Assembly (NCBI RefSeq): GCF_000184745.1
Contig: NC_014931.1
Span: forward strand, 5,022,001-5,086,000
Direction of reading: 5' to 3'
From: Variovorax paradoxus EPS
GTDB lineage: Bacteria; Pseudomonadota; Gammaproteobacteria; Burkholderiales; Burkholderiaceae_C
Length of the DNA stretch: 64,000 bases
The position numbers and the translations under genes are program-made. Shown piece after piece: positions 9,052 to 19,271 of the stretch. Under the pieces are notes generated by a model. The model did no database searches, was not told the DNA's origin, and saw only the letters and a program-made list of their open reading frames with translations. How positions within the stretch are numbered: position 1 is the stretch's first letter; each line of letters begins with the position of its first letter.

Positions 9052-9258
9052 CTAGCAGCAACGCCCCTTGCCCGCCCCATAGCGCGCCTCCAGTCGCTCG
9101 CGGAAGAAGGCCTCGTAGCTCATCGGCGGCCGGTCCGGATGCGTGGCCGCCATGTGGGTCAGGTAGGCGTCGTAGTCGGGCAAGCCGACCATCAGCCGCA
9201 GCGACTGCTTGAGCGAGCGGGCGAAGTAGCGCCCGGCTTCCGGCAATGCGAGGGCCAT
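9052..9258 (-). CDS. ybdD: YbdD/YjiX-family small protein
   Basis: 68 aa, rich in aromatic residues and arginine: [41 protein letters not shown], ending in a pair of cysteines. This is the pattern of the DUF466/YbdD family, nearly always encoded directly after cstA. Here its ATG lies 8 bp past the cstA stop, so the two are co-transcribed and probably translationally coupled. In Enterobacteria the small partner (YbdD, YjiX) is needed for uptake by its CstA-type carrier; the same role is inferred. Its stop is 21 bp from the repeat array. Confidence 0.92.
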   Translation of the reverse strand: MALALPEAGRYFARSLKQSLRLMVGLPDYDAYLTHMAATHPDRPPMSYEAFFRERLEARYGAGKGRCC

Positions 9259-9266
9259 GGGCGTGC

Positions 9267-11339
9267 TCAGTGCGCCGCCGCAGCCGATGCGCCGGCCGGC
9301 TCGAACGGCGTCTCCTGCGTCGTCGGCCGGTTGGCCGCGCGCGCCGCGAGACAGGCCTTGATGCTGTAGACCAGCACGCTCAGCACCACGAACATGAAGA
9401 GCGCGCACAGCGCCGCGTCGAGCCGGTCGTTGAAGACGATGCGCGACATCGCCTCGGGCGTCTTCGCCGGCGCCACGAGCACGCCGTTGGCGAGGCCCTC
9501 GGTGTATTTGGCCGCGTGCGAGAGGAAGCCGATCTTCGGGTCGGCCGAGAAGATCTTCTGCCAGCCCGCCGTGAGCGTGCAGGCCAGCAGCCACACGGCC
9601 GGCGCGATGGCCACCCACGCATAGCGCTCGCGCTTCATGCGGAACAGCACCACCACGCCGAGCAGCAGCGCGACGGCCGCAAGCATCTGGTTGGAGATGC
9701 CGAAGAGCGGCCACAGCGTGTTGATGCCGCCCAGCGGATCGACCACGCCCTGGTAGAGGAAGTAACCCCAGGCCGCGACGCACAGCGCCGTCGCCACGAG
9801 GTTGGCCGGCAGCGAATCGGTGCGCTTGAGCGCGGGCACGAAGCTGCCCAGCAAGTCCTGCAGCATGAAGCGGCCAGCGCGCGTGCCGGCGTCCACCGCG
9901 GTGAGGATGAAGAGCGCCTCGAACAGAATCGCGAAGTGGTACCAGAAAGCCATCATGGCCTGGCCGCCGATCACCTGGTGAAGGATGTGCGCCATGCCCA
10001 CGGCCAGCGTCGGCGCGCCGCCTGCACGGCCGAGGATCGTGGTCTCGCCCACGTCCTTGGCGGTCTGCAGCAGCATCTCTGGCGTGACCACGAAGCCCCA
10101 ACTCGAGATGGTCTGCGCCGCCTGCTGCGCGGTGCTGCCGACCAGCGCTGCCGGGCTGTTCATCGCGAAGTAGATGCCCGGCTCGATGCACGAGGCCGCC
10201 ACCAGCGCCATCACCGCGACGAACGATTCGGCCAGCATGCCGCCGTAGCCGATGAAGCGCGCATGGCGCTCGTTGTCGAGCATCTTGGGCGTGGTGCCCG
10301 AGGAGATGAGCGCATGAAAGCCCGACACCGCACCGCAGGCGATGGTGATGAAGAGGAACGGGAACAAGCTGCCCGACCACACCGGCCCGCCGCCCTGCGC
10401 GAACTGCGTGATGGCCGGCATCTGCATTGTCGGCATCACGAAAACGATGCCGATGGCCAGCGCGATGATCGTGCCGATCTTCAGGAAGGTCGAGAGGTAG
10501 TCGCGCGGCGCGAGCAGCAGCCACACCGGCAGGCTCGCGGCGATGAAGCCGTAGCCCACGAGCATCCAGGTGAGCGCCTTGCCGTCGAAGGTGAAGAGCG
10601 GCGCCCATTCGGCGCTTTGGCTCACGGCCTGCCCGCCGAAGATGGCGAGCATCAGCAGCACGAAGCCGATCAGCGACACCTCGCCGATGCGCCCCGGGCG
10701 GATGTAGCGCAGGTAGATGCCCATGAAGAGCGCCACCGGAATCGTCGCGGCCACCGTGAAGGTGCCCCACGGCGATTCGGCCAGTGCTTTCACCACGATC
10801 AGCGCCAGCACCGCCAGGATGATGATCATGATCATGAAGGTGCCGAAGAGCGCGATCATCCCGGGCACCACGCCCATCTCCTGCTTGACGAGGTCGCCCA
10901 GCGAACGGCCGTCGCGCCGCGTGGAGATGAAGAGAATGATGAAGTCCTGCACCGCGCCGGCGAACACCACGCCCGCCAGCACCCACAGCAATCCGGGCAG
11001 GTAGCCCATCTGCGCCGCGAGCACCGGCCCCACCAGCGGGCCCGCGCCCGCGATGGCCGCGAAGTGGTGGCCGAACAGCACGTTCTTGTCGGTCGGCACA
11101 TAGTCCAGGCCGTCGTTGTGGCGGTGCGAGGGCGTCTTGCGGTTGCCGTCCAGGCCCAGCACCTTGTCGGCGATGAAGAGGCTGTAGTAGCGGTAGGCGA
11201 TCAGGTAGGTGCAGATCGCGGCCGCCACCACCCAGAGGGCGTTGACGCTTTCACCACGGGTCAGGGCCACGGTGCCGAGCGCGAACGCGCCGACGACGGC
11301 CACGACCAGCCACACCAGGTGGCGGCGGAGGGTTTGCAT
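9267..11339 (-). CDS. cstA: CstA-family carrier (peptide/pyruvate uptake)
   Basis: 690 aa, the usual length. Polytopic membrane protein with about 16-18 hydrophobic segments. The family signature follows the first two helices: [24 protein letters not shown], then [20 protein letters not shown], and later [14 protein letters not shown]. CstA-type carriers import peptides or pyruvate under carbon limitation. GAGGAG lies before the ATG. It is divergent from kdsA with 197 bp between them, which includes an 11-bp direct duplication (GGAAAACCCGA twice, about 11440-11461). No clear CRP site was recognised. Confidence 0.93.
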   Translation of the reverse strand: MQTLRRHLVWLVVAVVGAFALGTVALTRGESVNALWVVAAAICTYLIAYRYYSLFIADKVLGLDGNRKTPSHRHNDGLDYVPTDKNVLFGHHFAAIAGAGPLVGPVLAAQMGYLPGLLWVLAGVVFAGAVQDFIILFISTRRDGRSLGDLVKQEMGVVPGMIALFGTFMIMIIILAVLALIVVKALAESPWGTFTVAATIPVALFMGIYLRYIRPGRIGEVSLIGFVLLMLAIFGGQAVSQSAEWAPLFTFDGKALTWMLVGYGFIAASLPVWLLLAPRDYLSTFLKIGTIIALAIGIVFVMPTMQMPAITQFAQGGGPVWSGSLFPFLFITIACGAVSGFHALISSGTTPKMLDNERHARFIGYGGMLAESFVAVMALVAASCIEPGIYFAMNSPAALVGSTAQQAAQTISSWGFVVTPEMLLQTAKDVGETTILGRAGGAPTLAVGMAHILHQVIGGQAMMAFWYHFAILFEALFILTAVDAGTRAGRFMLQDLLGSFVPALKRTDSLPANLVATALCVAAWGYFLYQGVVDPLGGINTLWPLFGISNQMLAAVALLLGVVVLFRMKRERYAWVAIAPAVWLLACTLTAGWQKIFSADPKIGFLSHAAKYTEGLANGVLVAPAKTPEAMSRIVFNDRLDAALCALFMFVVLSVLVYSIKACLAARAANRPTTQETPFEPAGASAAAAH

Positions 11340-11437
11340 GCGGATGTCTCCTCGATATTGGAACCCGGGAGTCTTGCCGCAAGGGCGCGCGTTGGCATCC
11401 GTCGGACCGCGTGGGCGGGCCGCGTGGCACTGCGTAA

Positions 11438-12382
<945 letters not shown>

Positions 12383-12391
12383 TTCAGAAGC

Positions 12392-12931
12392 TCAAGGCCG
12401 CCGCGCCTGCGTCGGCTGCCGCGACCAGTACACGCCATCGAGCCGGTCGAGCCGCACCTCGCCGCCGGTCGACGGCGCATGCACGAAGCGCCCGTCGCCG
12501 ACATAGATGCCCGCGTGCGATGGCGTCGAGTTGCCGAACAGCACCAGGTCGCCGGAACGAATTTCCGACATCGCCACCGGCCGGCCGAACGACGCCATGC
12601 GCGAGACCGTGCGGGGCGGCACCTGCCCCAGGCTGCTGCGGTACACATAGCCGATGAGCCCGCTGCAATCGAAGCCGCCCTCGGGCGTGTTGCCGCCATA
12701 GCGGTACGGCGTGCCGACGAGGCCGAGCGCATGGATCGTGATGCTGTTCGATTGCTCGGTCGTGAGCGGCGGGATGTTGGAGACCGGCGTCCTCTGCGGC
12801 ACCGGAGGGCTGGCGCAACCCGCCATCAGCAGGAAGACGCCTATGGAGAGCCAACGCAACGGCGGCACTCGGAAAGGTTGCAGGCGTCGCGGGCGTTCGG
12901 CCCGCTGCGGGGGCACGGCGGTATCTGGCAT
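12392..12931 (-). CDS. NlpC/P60-family lipoprotein (cell-wall endopeptidase type)
   Basis: 179 aa. A lipobox (LLMAGC, Cys39) follows a basic N-terminus and a hydrophobic stretch, so it is probably an outer-membrane lipoprotein. The catalytic domain has the NlpC/P60 triad positions: GTPYRYGGNTPEGGFDCSGLIGYVY (Cys), SHAGIYVGDGRFVHAP (His), with the third polar residue in the final strand. Family members cut peptide cross-links in peptidoglycan, as Spr/MepS do. The chosen ATG has no Shine-Dalgarno match, so a start a little further downstream is possible. It is convergent with kdsA. Confidence 0.88.
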   Translation of the reverse strand: MPDTAVPPQRAERPRRLQPFRVPPLRWLSIGVFLLMAGCASPPVPQRTPVSNIPPLTTEQSNSITIHALGLVGTPYRYGGNTPEGGFDCSGLIGYVYRSSLGQVPPRTVSRMASFGRPVAMSEIRSGDLVLFGNSTPSHAGIYVGDGRFVHAPSTGGEVRLDRLDGVYWSRQPTQARRP

Positions 12932-12990
12932 GGAGGAGCGGCAGGTCGGGTGGACGTGGGCCGACTGTAGCGGCCCGGCTGCCGCGCCTC

Positions 12991-13359
12991 TCAGAAACTG
13001 AGGGTCGCGGCGCCTCGCTTGATGAGTTCGTGCATCACGCTCGACCCCGCGATGACGACGCCTTCCATCAGGTTCTCCTGCGTATAGCCGCGGCTTTTCA
13101 CGCACGGGGTGCAGGCCCACAGCGTGCCGCCGCGCGCGACGAAGTCGCGCAGCATGTCCGCGAGGGGTTCCAGCGGCTTGACGTGCGTGGTGTCGGCGGC
13201 GCCGCGCCGGACCAGGTCGACGCCCGAGCTCGTGAGAAAGATGGAGACTTTCAGCCCCGATGTCATGCCGCCCAGTGCGATCACCAGCCCGACGGAGGAC
13301 AATTCGTGGTCGATGCCATGCGTCACCACAACAACCAGATCGCGTGTCTCGGTGTTCAT
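12991..13359 (-). CDS. DsrE/DsrF-like protein
   Basis: 122 aa, AAGGAAGG before the ATG. The DsrE fold is indicated by LVVVVTHGIDHELSSVGLVIALGGMTSGLKVSIFLTSSGV and the C-terminal ELIKRGA. A CTPC motif at about residues 83-86 gives a cysteine at the place where sulfur-relay DsrE/TusD proteins carry theirs. Such proteins bind or pass persulfide sulfur; that activity is inferred. It is divergent from an AraC-type regulator 66 bp away, which probably controls it. Confidence 0.82.
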   Translation of the reverse strand: MNTETRDLVVVVTHGIDHELSSVGLVIALGGMTSGLKVSIFLTSSGVDLVRRGAADTTHVKPLEPLADMLRDFVARGGTLWACTPCVKSRGYTQENLMEGVVIAGSSVMHELIKRGAATLSF

Positions 13360-13425
13360 TGCGGCCTTCCTTTCGGATGAGTGATTGAAGAAAGGCCAGC
13401 GTACGCTTCGTGCAGGAGGCAGGCC

Positions 13426-14478
13426 ATGACCGAAATGCCGGAAGTCTTGATCCAAACAACGCCGGGCACGCCGCCTGGCATGGCGCCCGACATGGCCCCG
13501 GGGGCAGGCGACCTGCTCTCGGACCTGCTCGAAAGCATGCACGTCACCGGCATGGTGCTGTTCCGCGCCGAGTTTCGCGAGCCCTGGTCGGTCACGAGCG
13601 CCGACTCGGGGCAGCTCGCGGCGATGCTCGCGCTCGGTTCGAGCCGCGTGATCCCTTTTCACATCGTCGGAGCAGGCAGCTGCCTGCTGGCGCTGCCCGG
13701 CCGCGAACCGGTGCGGCTGGACAGCGGGGACGCGGTGGTGCTGCCATCGGGCGGCGTCCACCGCCTGGGCGGATGCGGCGACAGCGCCGCGCCGGTGCAC
13801 ATCGGCCAACTGCTGCCGCAGTTGCCATGGACCGGCATGCCGGTGGTCGAGCATGGCGGAGGCGGCGCGTCCACCAGCATCGTCTGCGGCTTCATCCGCT
13901 GCGACGAACTGCTGTTCCACCCCGTGCTCGGGCACCTGCCGGAGGTGCTGCACATCCGGCCCGACAGCACGCCTTCCGACCAATGGCTGGCGACCACCAT
14001 CCGGCACACCGTGAACGAAGCCGGCAAGCCGCAACCCGGCTGGCGGACCATGCTCCCGCGCCTGACCGAGCTGATGTTTGTGGAAATCCTGCGCAAGCAC
14101 ATGCAGACCCTGACAGCCGGCGAGGTGGGCTGGCTGGCGGCCTGCAACGATGCGGTGGCCGGACCGGCACTGAAGCTGCTGCACGCGGCGCCGCTCGAAG
14201 ACTGGACGCTGGAGCGGCTGGCACGCGGCGTGGGCGTCTCGCGCACCGTGCTCGGCGAGCGGTTCAAGCACTTCCTCGACCAGCCGCCGATGCAGTACCT
14301 GGGGCATTGGCGCCTGCAACTGGCGGCACGGCACCTCAAGAGCAGCGAATTGCCGATCAAGACCATCGCGGACCACGCGCGCTACGAATCGGAAGCGGCG
14401 TTCAGCCGGGCCTTCAAGCGGCGCTTCGGACTGCCGCCCGGGGACTGGCGCCGAAAGCAGGCGCGCACGCAGGGCTGA
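13426..14478 (+). CDS. AraC-family regulator with cupin-type sensor domain
   Basis: 350 aa, AGGAGG 6 bases before the ATG. The N-terminal half is a cupin_6 (RCS-type) ligand domain: FRAEFREPWSVT, HIVGAGSCLLAL, LDSGDAVVLPSGGVHRL. The C-terminal 100 residues carry two helix-turn-helix motifs: LERLARGVGVSRTVLGERFKHFL and IKTIADHARYESEAAFSRAFKRRFG. This layout is common in AraC proteins that sense small or reactive molecules. It is divergent from the DsrE gene, the likely target along with itself. Confidence 0.9.
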   Translation: MTEMPEVLIQTTPGTPPGMAPDMAPGAGDLLSDLLESMHVTGMVLFRAEFREPWSVTSADSGQLAAMLALGSSRVIPFHIVGAGSCLLALPGREPVRLDSGDAVVLPSGGVHRLGGCGDSAAPVHIGQLLPQLPWTGMPVVEHGGGGASTSIVCGFIRCDELLFHPVLGHLPEVLHIRPDSTPSDQWLATTIRHTVNEAGKPQPGWRTMLPRLTELMFVEILRKHMQTLTAGEVGWLAACNDAVAGPALKLLHAAPLEDWTLERLARGVGVSRTVLGERFKHFLDQPPMQYLGHWRLQLAARHLKSSELPIKTIADHARYESEAAFSRAFKRRFGLPPGDWRRKQARTQG

Positions 14479-14516
14479 GCAGCGAGCGGCGGCCTGCCGT
14501 ATGGCAGCATCGCGGC

Positions 14517-15077
14517 ATGCCCGAGCCGTCACGCCGCATCCCGTATCGCACCTGGCCAGGCGCACTCGCGGTGCTCCTGGCCATCGCCGCCTACGTGGGC
14601 GGCCTCACCTTCTGGAACAACCACACGCCCGGCGCGCGGCCCTTGCCCATGGGGCAGACCGTGTCCGTCGGCCATGCGAGGTTCGAGCCCGCCGCCGGAT
14701 GGGAGATGGACGTGGCCCGCTCCAAGGCCGGCAGGTCGTTGATGCTCTTCAAGGGCGGCCACAAGTTCCTGGTCTCCACCGCTCCCTGGGCGGGCGGGCC
14801 CGACGGGCCGCTGGTGCGGCAGCAGCGCCTCATGGAACGCGGCCAGCGCCTGGAGATCGATGGAGACATCTCCGATTTCGTCACGCCATGGGGCCTGCAG
14901 GGCAAGACCTTCGCGTACTACGGATCGAAGCTCGCGGGCCGGTTCTGGCAGGTGGTCGACCTTCAGCGAAAGTCGCTCGTGCAGATCGATTTCTACGGCG
15001 CCAGCGACGGCCTGAACGAAGCGATGGCCGAGGCCCGCAGCATGCTGGAGTCGATGGACCTGGAGGCTTCGCCATGA
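14517..15077 (+). CDS. Membrane-anchored protein of unknown function
   Basis: 186 aa. One transmembrane segment (about residues 14-31, WPGALAVLLAIAAYVGGL) follows a basic N-terminus, so the rest should face the periplasm. The soluble part has VGHARFEPAAGWEMDVARSK, a central FLVSTAPWAGG and FYGASDGLNEAMAEARSMLESM; I do not recognise a family. Its stop overlaps the ATG of the PrsW-type protease gene (ATGA), a sign of translational coupling. The ribosome site is weak. A role as partner or substrate of the downstream membrane protease is only an inference from the coupling. Confidence 0.7.
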   Translation: MPEPSRRIPYRTWPGALAVLLAIAAYVGGLTFWNNHTPGARPLPMGQTVSVGHARFEPAAGWEMDVARSKAGRSLMLFKGGHKFLVSTAPWAGGPDGPLVRQQRLMERGQRLEIDGDISDFVTPWGLQGKTFAYYGSKLAGRFWQVVDLQRKSLVQIDFYGASDGLNEAMAEARSMLESMDLEASP

Positions 15078-16285
15078 GTTCCGAGGGCACAGAGAGACTC
15101 GCCGGCCCCGAACAGGATCGCGGCGAATGGCCGGTGGGCACCGACTCCTTCTGGCAGCCCCATCGCGCAGCGTTCTGGCTGCTGGCCGCGATGATCGTCA
15201 ACGGCCTTTTCTACACGGTCAACATGTTCTCGATGGGCTTTCGCGTGGTGCCCGTCACGGCGTTGCTGGGCCTTCTGGTGTGGGGCATCTACACGCTGCT
15301 TTTCCTGCTTGTCTTTCGCACGCTGGACCTGCTCGAGCAGCACCCGCCCGAGGCCTTCGTGCTCGCGTTCGCATGGGGCGGAATGGGCGCGGTGTACTTC
15401 GCCGCGCCGGCGAACATCGCCATCCAGGGCCTGTGCGCCAAGCTGGTGTCGCCGGACTTCGTGGCGGCCTGGGGGCCGGCCATCGCAGGTCCGATCACCG
15501 AGGAATTCCTGAAGCTCGCGGGCGTCATCCTGCTGGTGCTGGTCGCGCGCAACCAGTTCCAGACGTACCTCTCGGTGCTGATCGTCGGCGCCATGGCGGG
15601 CCTGGGTTTCCAGGTGGTGGAGAACCTGAGCTACACCGTCAACGCCTCGATGCACTTTCCGCTCGAGAACCAGGTCTACCCGGTGCTGCTGAACCTGTTC
15701 ACGCGCGGGCTGCTGAGCGGCCTCTGGAGTCACGCGGCCTACACGACGATCGCGTCCTTCGGCGTTGCCTGGTTCCTGCTGCATCCGGAGCGATCGAAGG
15801 TGACGCGGATCGCCGTGGCCGTGCTGTGCTTCGCGCTCGCGTGGGCCATGCACTTCATCTGGAACTCGCCGTGGCTCGAAGACCTCTTCGACGGCAGCTA
15901 CCGCGAGATGGCTGTGATGCTCGCGGTGAAGGGCATCCCCGCGATGGTCGCGGCGGGGCTCTTCTGGCGCGTTGCCGCGCGCGAGAACGGCGCGTACCTC
16001 CATGCGCTCGCGGCGTATTTCGTGCCCGAACGCGAGCTGATCCGCGACGACGAATGGATGCGCCTGGGCGCACCGCTGCAGCGCTACAAGGTGCGCCGCG
16101 AGATGGGCTGGACCTTCGGCCTGCGGGCCAGGCGGCTGAAGACGCAACTGCAGCGCGAGCAGCTACGTTTGGTCCGCAAGGCGATGACGTACGGGCGCGG
16201 TGCGCAGACGCTGCGGCACGAAGTGGCGATCCGGCGGCTGCGGGTGGAGCTGGAGCCGCTGGTCGAGGCAAAAACCCAATCGTGA
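15074..16285 (+). CDS. PrsW-family intramembrane metalloprotease
   Basis: 403 aa with about 9 hydrophobic segments between residues 35 and 310 and a basic, helix-rich C-terminal tail. The PrsW/CPBP-like motif set is present in order: GPITEEFLKLAGV (paired glutamates), GLGFQVVENLSYT, GLWSHAAYTTIASFG (His) and FALAWAMHFIWNSPW (His). These acidic and histidine residues are the presumed metal site. PrsW of Bacillus cuts an anti-sigma factor; no sigma or anti-sigma gene is adjacent here. It overlaps the upstream anchored protein by 4 bases. Confidence 0.85.
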   Translation: MSSEGTERLAGPEQDRGEWPVGTDSFWQPHRAAFWLLAAMIVNGLFYTVNMFSMGFRVVPVTALLGLLVWGIYTLLFLLVFRTLDLLEQHPPEAFVLAFAWGGMGAVYFAAPANIAIQGLCAKLVSPDFVAAWGPAIAGPITEEFLKLAGVILLVLVARNQFQTYLSVLIVGAMAGLGFQVVENLSYTVNASMHFPLENQVYPVLLNLFTRGLLSGLWSHAAYTTIASFGVAWFLLHPERSKVTRIAVAVLCFALAWAMHFIWNSPWLEDLFDGSYREMAVMLAVKGIPAMVAAGLFWRVAARENGAYLHALAAYFVPERELIRDDEWMRLGAPLQRYKVRREMGWTFGLRARRLKTQLQREQLRLVRKAMTYGRGAQTLRHEVAIRRLRVELEPLVEAKTQS

Positions 16286-16478
16286 AGCCCAGGCAGCCGG
16301 GGTCCGCGGAGGCATCGACGTGGCGCGCATGAGCTGATTCGCCATCGAGATGCGAACCTTGGTTCTCACCGCATGCGCGGATGCTGAAAAGAGCCAGGAG
16401 ACCATGCGGCGGTCTTCGCGCAGAATCCTGCCGGTGTCGGGTTTGCACTCCGCAAGCCGCCCATCGCAAGGACCGTCC

Positions 16479-18053
16479 ATGAAGTTCTCGATCCGCAGCT
16501 CTCTCACCACAATCGGTGCAGCACTGTGCCTTGCCGCGGCAGTGGCTTCGTGCGGAGGAGGCGGCGGCGGAGGCGGGGGCGGCGGAGGAATCGGCATCGG
16601 TGTCCCGGGCACACCACCGCCCGCGAGCACGGCTGAATTGCCGGCGCGCGAAGCGCTGATCGCCCGCGCGCGCGCCCTCGAACTGAACACGCCCTATGTC
16701 CCCCCGCCGGGCAACGTGCTGGAACACAACACCTCGGGGTATGCGAAGTCGATGTGCTCCGCCGTGTTCATCACCGGGCTCGATCCCGATGTCGCCGCCG
16801 AAAGCGTCGGCTATTTCGTGGGCCCTTACGACCAGCGCAAGAACGTGGGCAAGCCGGTGGTGGACCTCGTCAAGAAGGAAGTGCGCATCTCGATTCCCAA
16901 TGGCCCGACGCTGGTGGCGCGGCATTTCGGCTCGCAGGGCTGCATCACGCTGCCGCCGGGCCGGGACGATGTCTTCTTCACGCCCGTACCGGTCACGAGT
17001 GCGCTCGCCGACCCCGCAACCCTGCCCTGGCCGATGGGTGACGTGCTGCCGGGCGGACCGCTGCCCGGCGAAGTCGACGCGGCGAAGGTGGCCCAGGCCA
17101 TCGACGCCGCCTTCGGCACGCCGGACGCATACACGACGGCCTTCGTGGTCACTCACAAGGGCCGCATCATCGCCGAGCGCTACATGAACGGCATCGGCGC
17201 GACGACACCGCTCGAATCGTGGTCGATGGGCAAGAGCGTCGTGGCCACGATGATGGGCGTGCTGATCAAGCAGGGCGTCTACACGCTCGACCAGCCGGCG
17301 CCAATTCCCGAATGGCAGGGTGCGGGCGATGGGCGGCAGCAAATCCGCATCTCCGACATCCTGCGCATGTCCAGCGGCCTGCGCATCAAGGCCCCGGACG
17401 ATCCGGACTTCGACCCGAACGGCACCTACCCCGACCACATCTACTACTACACGGGCCGCATCAATTCGTTCAACTATGCAGCCACGCGGCCACAGCAATG
17501 GCCCGCGGGTGCGGTGGGCCGCTATCGCAACACCGACCCGGTGCTCGCCAACTACCTCGTGCGCCTTGCGGTCGAGAAGCGCGGCGAAAACTATTTCTCG
17601 TTCCCCCAACGCGAGATCTTCGACAAGATCGGCATCCGCTCGATGACGATCGAAACCGATCCCTATGGCAACTTTCTCACCCAAGGCTACGACTTCATGT
17701 CGGCACGCGACTGGGCGCGGCTGGGCAATCTCTATCTGCAGGACGGCGTCTGGAATGGCGAGCGCATTCTTCCGGAGGGCTTCGTCAAGTTCGTGAGCAG
17801 CGTCGCGCCCGCGTGGGCGGCCGACAAGCGCCCGATCTACGGCGGCTTCTTCTGGATCAATGGCATGGGAACCCTGGCTGCGCCGGCAACGGCCTACTAC
17901 ATGCTCGGCGCCGGTGGGCAGTACGTCGTGGTGATTCCATCGCACAACCTTGTCGTCGTGCGGTTGGGTCACTCCAAGGGGGAGCGGTATTCGACTCCCA
18001 CCCTGAACGGTGCACTTTCTCTGTTGACGACCGCGGTGCCCAGCGTGCGGTGA
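16479..18053 (+). CDS. Beta-lactamase-fold serine hydrolase lipoprotein
   Basis: 524 aa; AAGGA lies 6 bases before the ATG, and an open extension to 16350 has no such site. Lipoprotein signal with lipid Cys25 (AVASC) followed directly by 12 glycines. The C-terminal half is a class C beta-lactamase/esterase domain: active-site S249-M-G-K252 in ESWSMGKSVVA, the Y348-R-N350 motif in GRYRNTDP, and the late AGGQYVVV strand in place of KTG. Relatives include 6-aminohexanoate-dimer hydrolase and EstB-type esterases. Substrate unknown. The region between residues 50 and 200 is not recognised. Confidence 0.87.
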   Translation: MKFSIRSSLTTIGAALCLAAAVASCGGGGGGGGGGGGIGIGVPGTPPPASTAELPAREALIARARALELNTPYVPPPGNVLEHNTSGYAKSMCSAVFITGLDPDVAAESVGYFVGPYDQRKNVGKPVVDLVKKEVRISIPNGPTLVARHFGSQGCITLPPGRDDVFFTPVPVTSALADPATLPWPMGDVLPGGPLPGEVDAAKVAQAIDAAFGTPDAYTTAFVVTHKGRIIAERYMNGIGATTPLESWSMGKSVVATMMGVLIKQGVYTLDQPAPIPEWQGAGDGRQQIRISDILRMSSGLRIKAPDDPDFDPNGTYPDHIYYYTGRINSFNYAATRPQQWPAGAVGRYRNTDPVLANYLVRLAVEKRGENYFSFPQREIFDKIGIRSMTIETDPYGNFLTQGYDFMSARDWARLGNLYLQDGVWNGERILPEGFVKFVSSVAPAWAADKRPIYGGFFWINGMGTLAAPATAYYMLGAGGQYVVVIPSHNLVVVRLGHSKGERYSTPTLNGALSLLTTAVPSVR

Positions 18054-18065
18054 CCGCGCGGAACT

Positions 18066-18232
18066 GGCGCCTCGACCATTCCAGACCCTTCGCATGCTGG
18101 CTCTGCGCATAGAGCCGATCACGCGTTCGGTGACAGCCGCGGTCTCGGGGTAAGCGCCCGTCGCTTCCTGCATGCTCGCGGGCACCTTGCCGTCTTCGTT
18201 GAGCGCGACCACATGGCCGTAGGCCTTGGGCA
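18066..18232 (-). pseudogene. Fragment of an SMP-30-like gene (C-terminal end only)
   Basis: About 165 bp align closely with the last part of the intact SMP-30 gene at 21977-23086 (21978-22143), including PKAYGHVVAL, EDGKVPASMQEATGAYPET and, in another frame, RDRLYAQSQHAKGLEW. A 1-bp deletion near 18124 breaks the frame, and homology stops abruptly near 18232. No start is present. This accounts for most of the 297 bp between the flanking genes; the rest (18233-18350) shows nothing recognisable. Confidence 0.88.
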
Positions 18233-18350
18233 TCGGATCGCACGGTCCGACGCATCCGGGCCGAGCTGAGAAGCCGCTGGTCCAGGAACGGCCGTGGGCG
18301 CGGACATGGCGCTGCGCCGCTATTGACGATTGCCGGCAGCGTAGCGCCGA

Positions 18351-19247
18351 CTAATGCTGCCGCGCGAAGCGCCCCGGCGATTGCCCCACATGCCGGCTGA
18401 ACGCCGTGCTGAATGTGCTCGCCGACCCATAACCCACGCGCTCGGCAACTTCGGCAATGCCGACATCCTCGCGGGCGAGCAGATTCTTCGCGACGGCCAT
18501 GCGCCAAGCCAGCAAGTACTCCATCGGCGGCAGCCCGACCGCGCGCAGGAAGCGCTCGAAGAACGCCGAACGCGACAGCGCCGCCTTCTTTGCGAGCTCG
18601 GCCACCGTCCACGGTTGCGCCGGGTCGCCGTGCAGGTGCCGTAGAACGACGGACAACCGCGGGTCCGCCAACCCGCGCAGCAGCCCCGGCGGCGCGCCTT
18701 CGCCGGGCGTGGAGCGCAGTGCCTCGATCAGCAGCAGTTCGACCAACCGCTCGAGCACCAGATCGCGCCCAGCCTTCGCTTCGATCGACTCCTCGCGCAC
18801 GAGCTGCACCAGCACCGAAAGCCGCCCCACGTCGCGCACGTGCAGCAGCGTCGGAAGCAGCGACGCCAGCAGCGATGCGTCCGGCGAATCGAAGGCGAAG
18901 TAGCCGCCGAGCATTCGCACATCCGGCGGACCGTCTTGCCTGCCGTGGCGGATTTCGTCCGTTGGAGCGGGCGCCAGCCTGGGATCGACGAAGACAGGCT
19001 CTGCCGCCTCTAGGGCCGACATCGTGAAGCCGGGCGTGGACGGCATCAGCACGAAATCGCCGGCCACGAGCGTGAGCGGCGCCTGCCCGTCCACGGCCAG
19101 GGTGCATTCGCCCTCCAGCATCGTGCAGAAGCTGGGTTCTCCGAAGGCCGAATAACGCACCGCCCATGCGCCCGCGCCGCCGATCACCTTCGAATACACC
19201 GCGCGCGGACGAAGCAGCGAGACGACCTCTGCGAGCGGATCGATCAT
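18351..19247 (-). CDS. AraC-family regulator (cupin_6 type)
   Basis: 298 aa, AGGAGT before the ATG. N-terminal cupin sensor (VIGGAGAWAVRYSAFGEPSF, LVAGDFVLMPSTPGFTM) and C-terminal double HTH (VAELAKKAALSRSAFFERFLRAVGLPP and IAEVAERVGYGSASTFSTAFSRHVGQSP). It is divergent from an SDR oxidoreductase gene, a frequent pairing in which the AraC protein controls the oxidoreductase. A perfect TATAAT and an inverted repeat lie just upstream. Confidence 0.9.
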   Translation of the reverse strand: MIDPLAEVVSLLRPRAVYSKVIGGAGAWAVRYSAFGEPSFCTMLEGECTLAVDGQAPLTLVAGDFVLMPSTPGFTMSALEAAEPVFVDPRLAPAPTDEIRHGRQDGPPDVRMLGGYFAFDSPDASLLASLLPTLLHVRDVGRLSVLVQLVREESIEAKAGRDLVLERLVELLLIEALRSTPGEGAPPGLLRGLADPRLSVVLRHLHGDPAQPWTVAELAKKAALSRSAFFERFLRAVGLPPMEYLLAWRMAVAKNLLAREDVGIAEVAERVGYGSASTFSTAFSRHVGQSPGRFARQH

Positions 19248-19271
19248 TCAGGACTCCTGCAAACAAATGAT

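Noticed and set aside
8645..9369. Overlapping frames of about 79 codons within the 97-bp repeats, one running to 176 codons
   Set aside because: They lack ribosome sites and merely translate the repeat; the longest runs into antisense of ybdD and cstA.
12932..14565. Long minus-strand frames running through the DsrE and AraC genes
   Set aside because: Only the segments ending at 12392 and 12991 have family matches, each with its own start; the remainder is antisense to the AraC gene.
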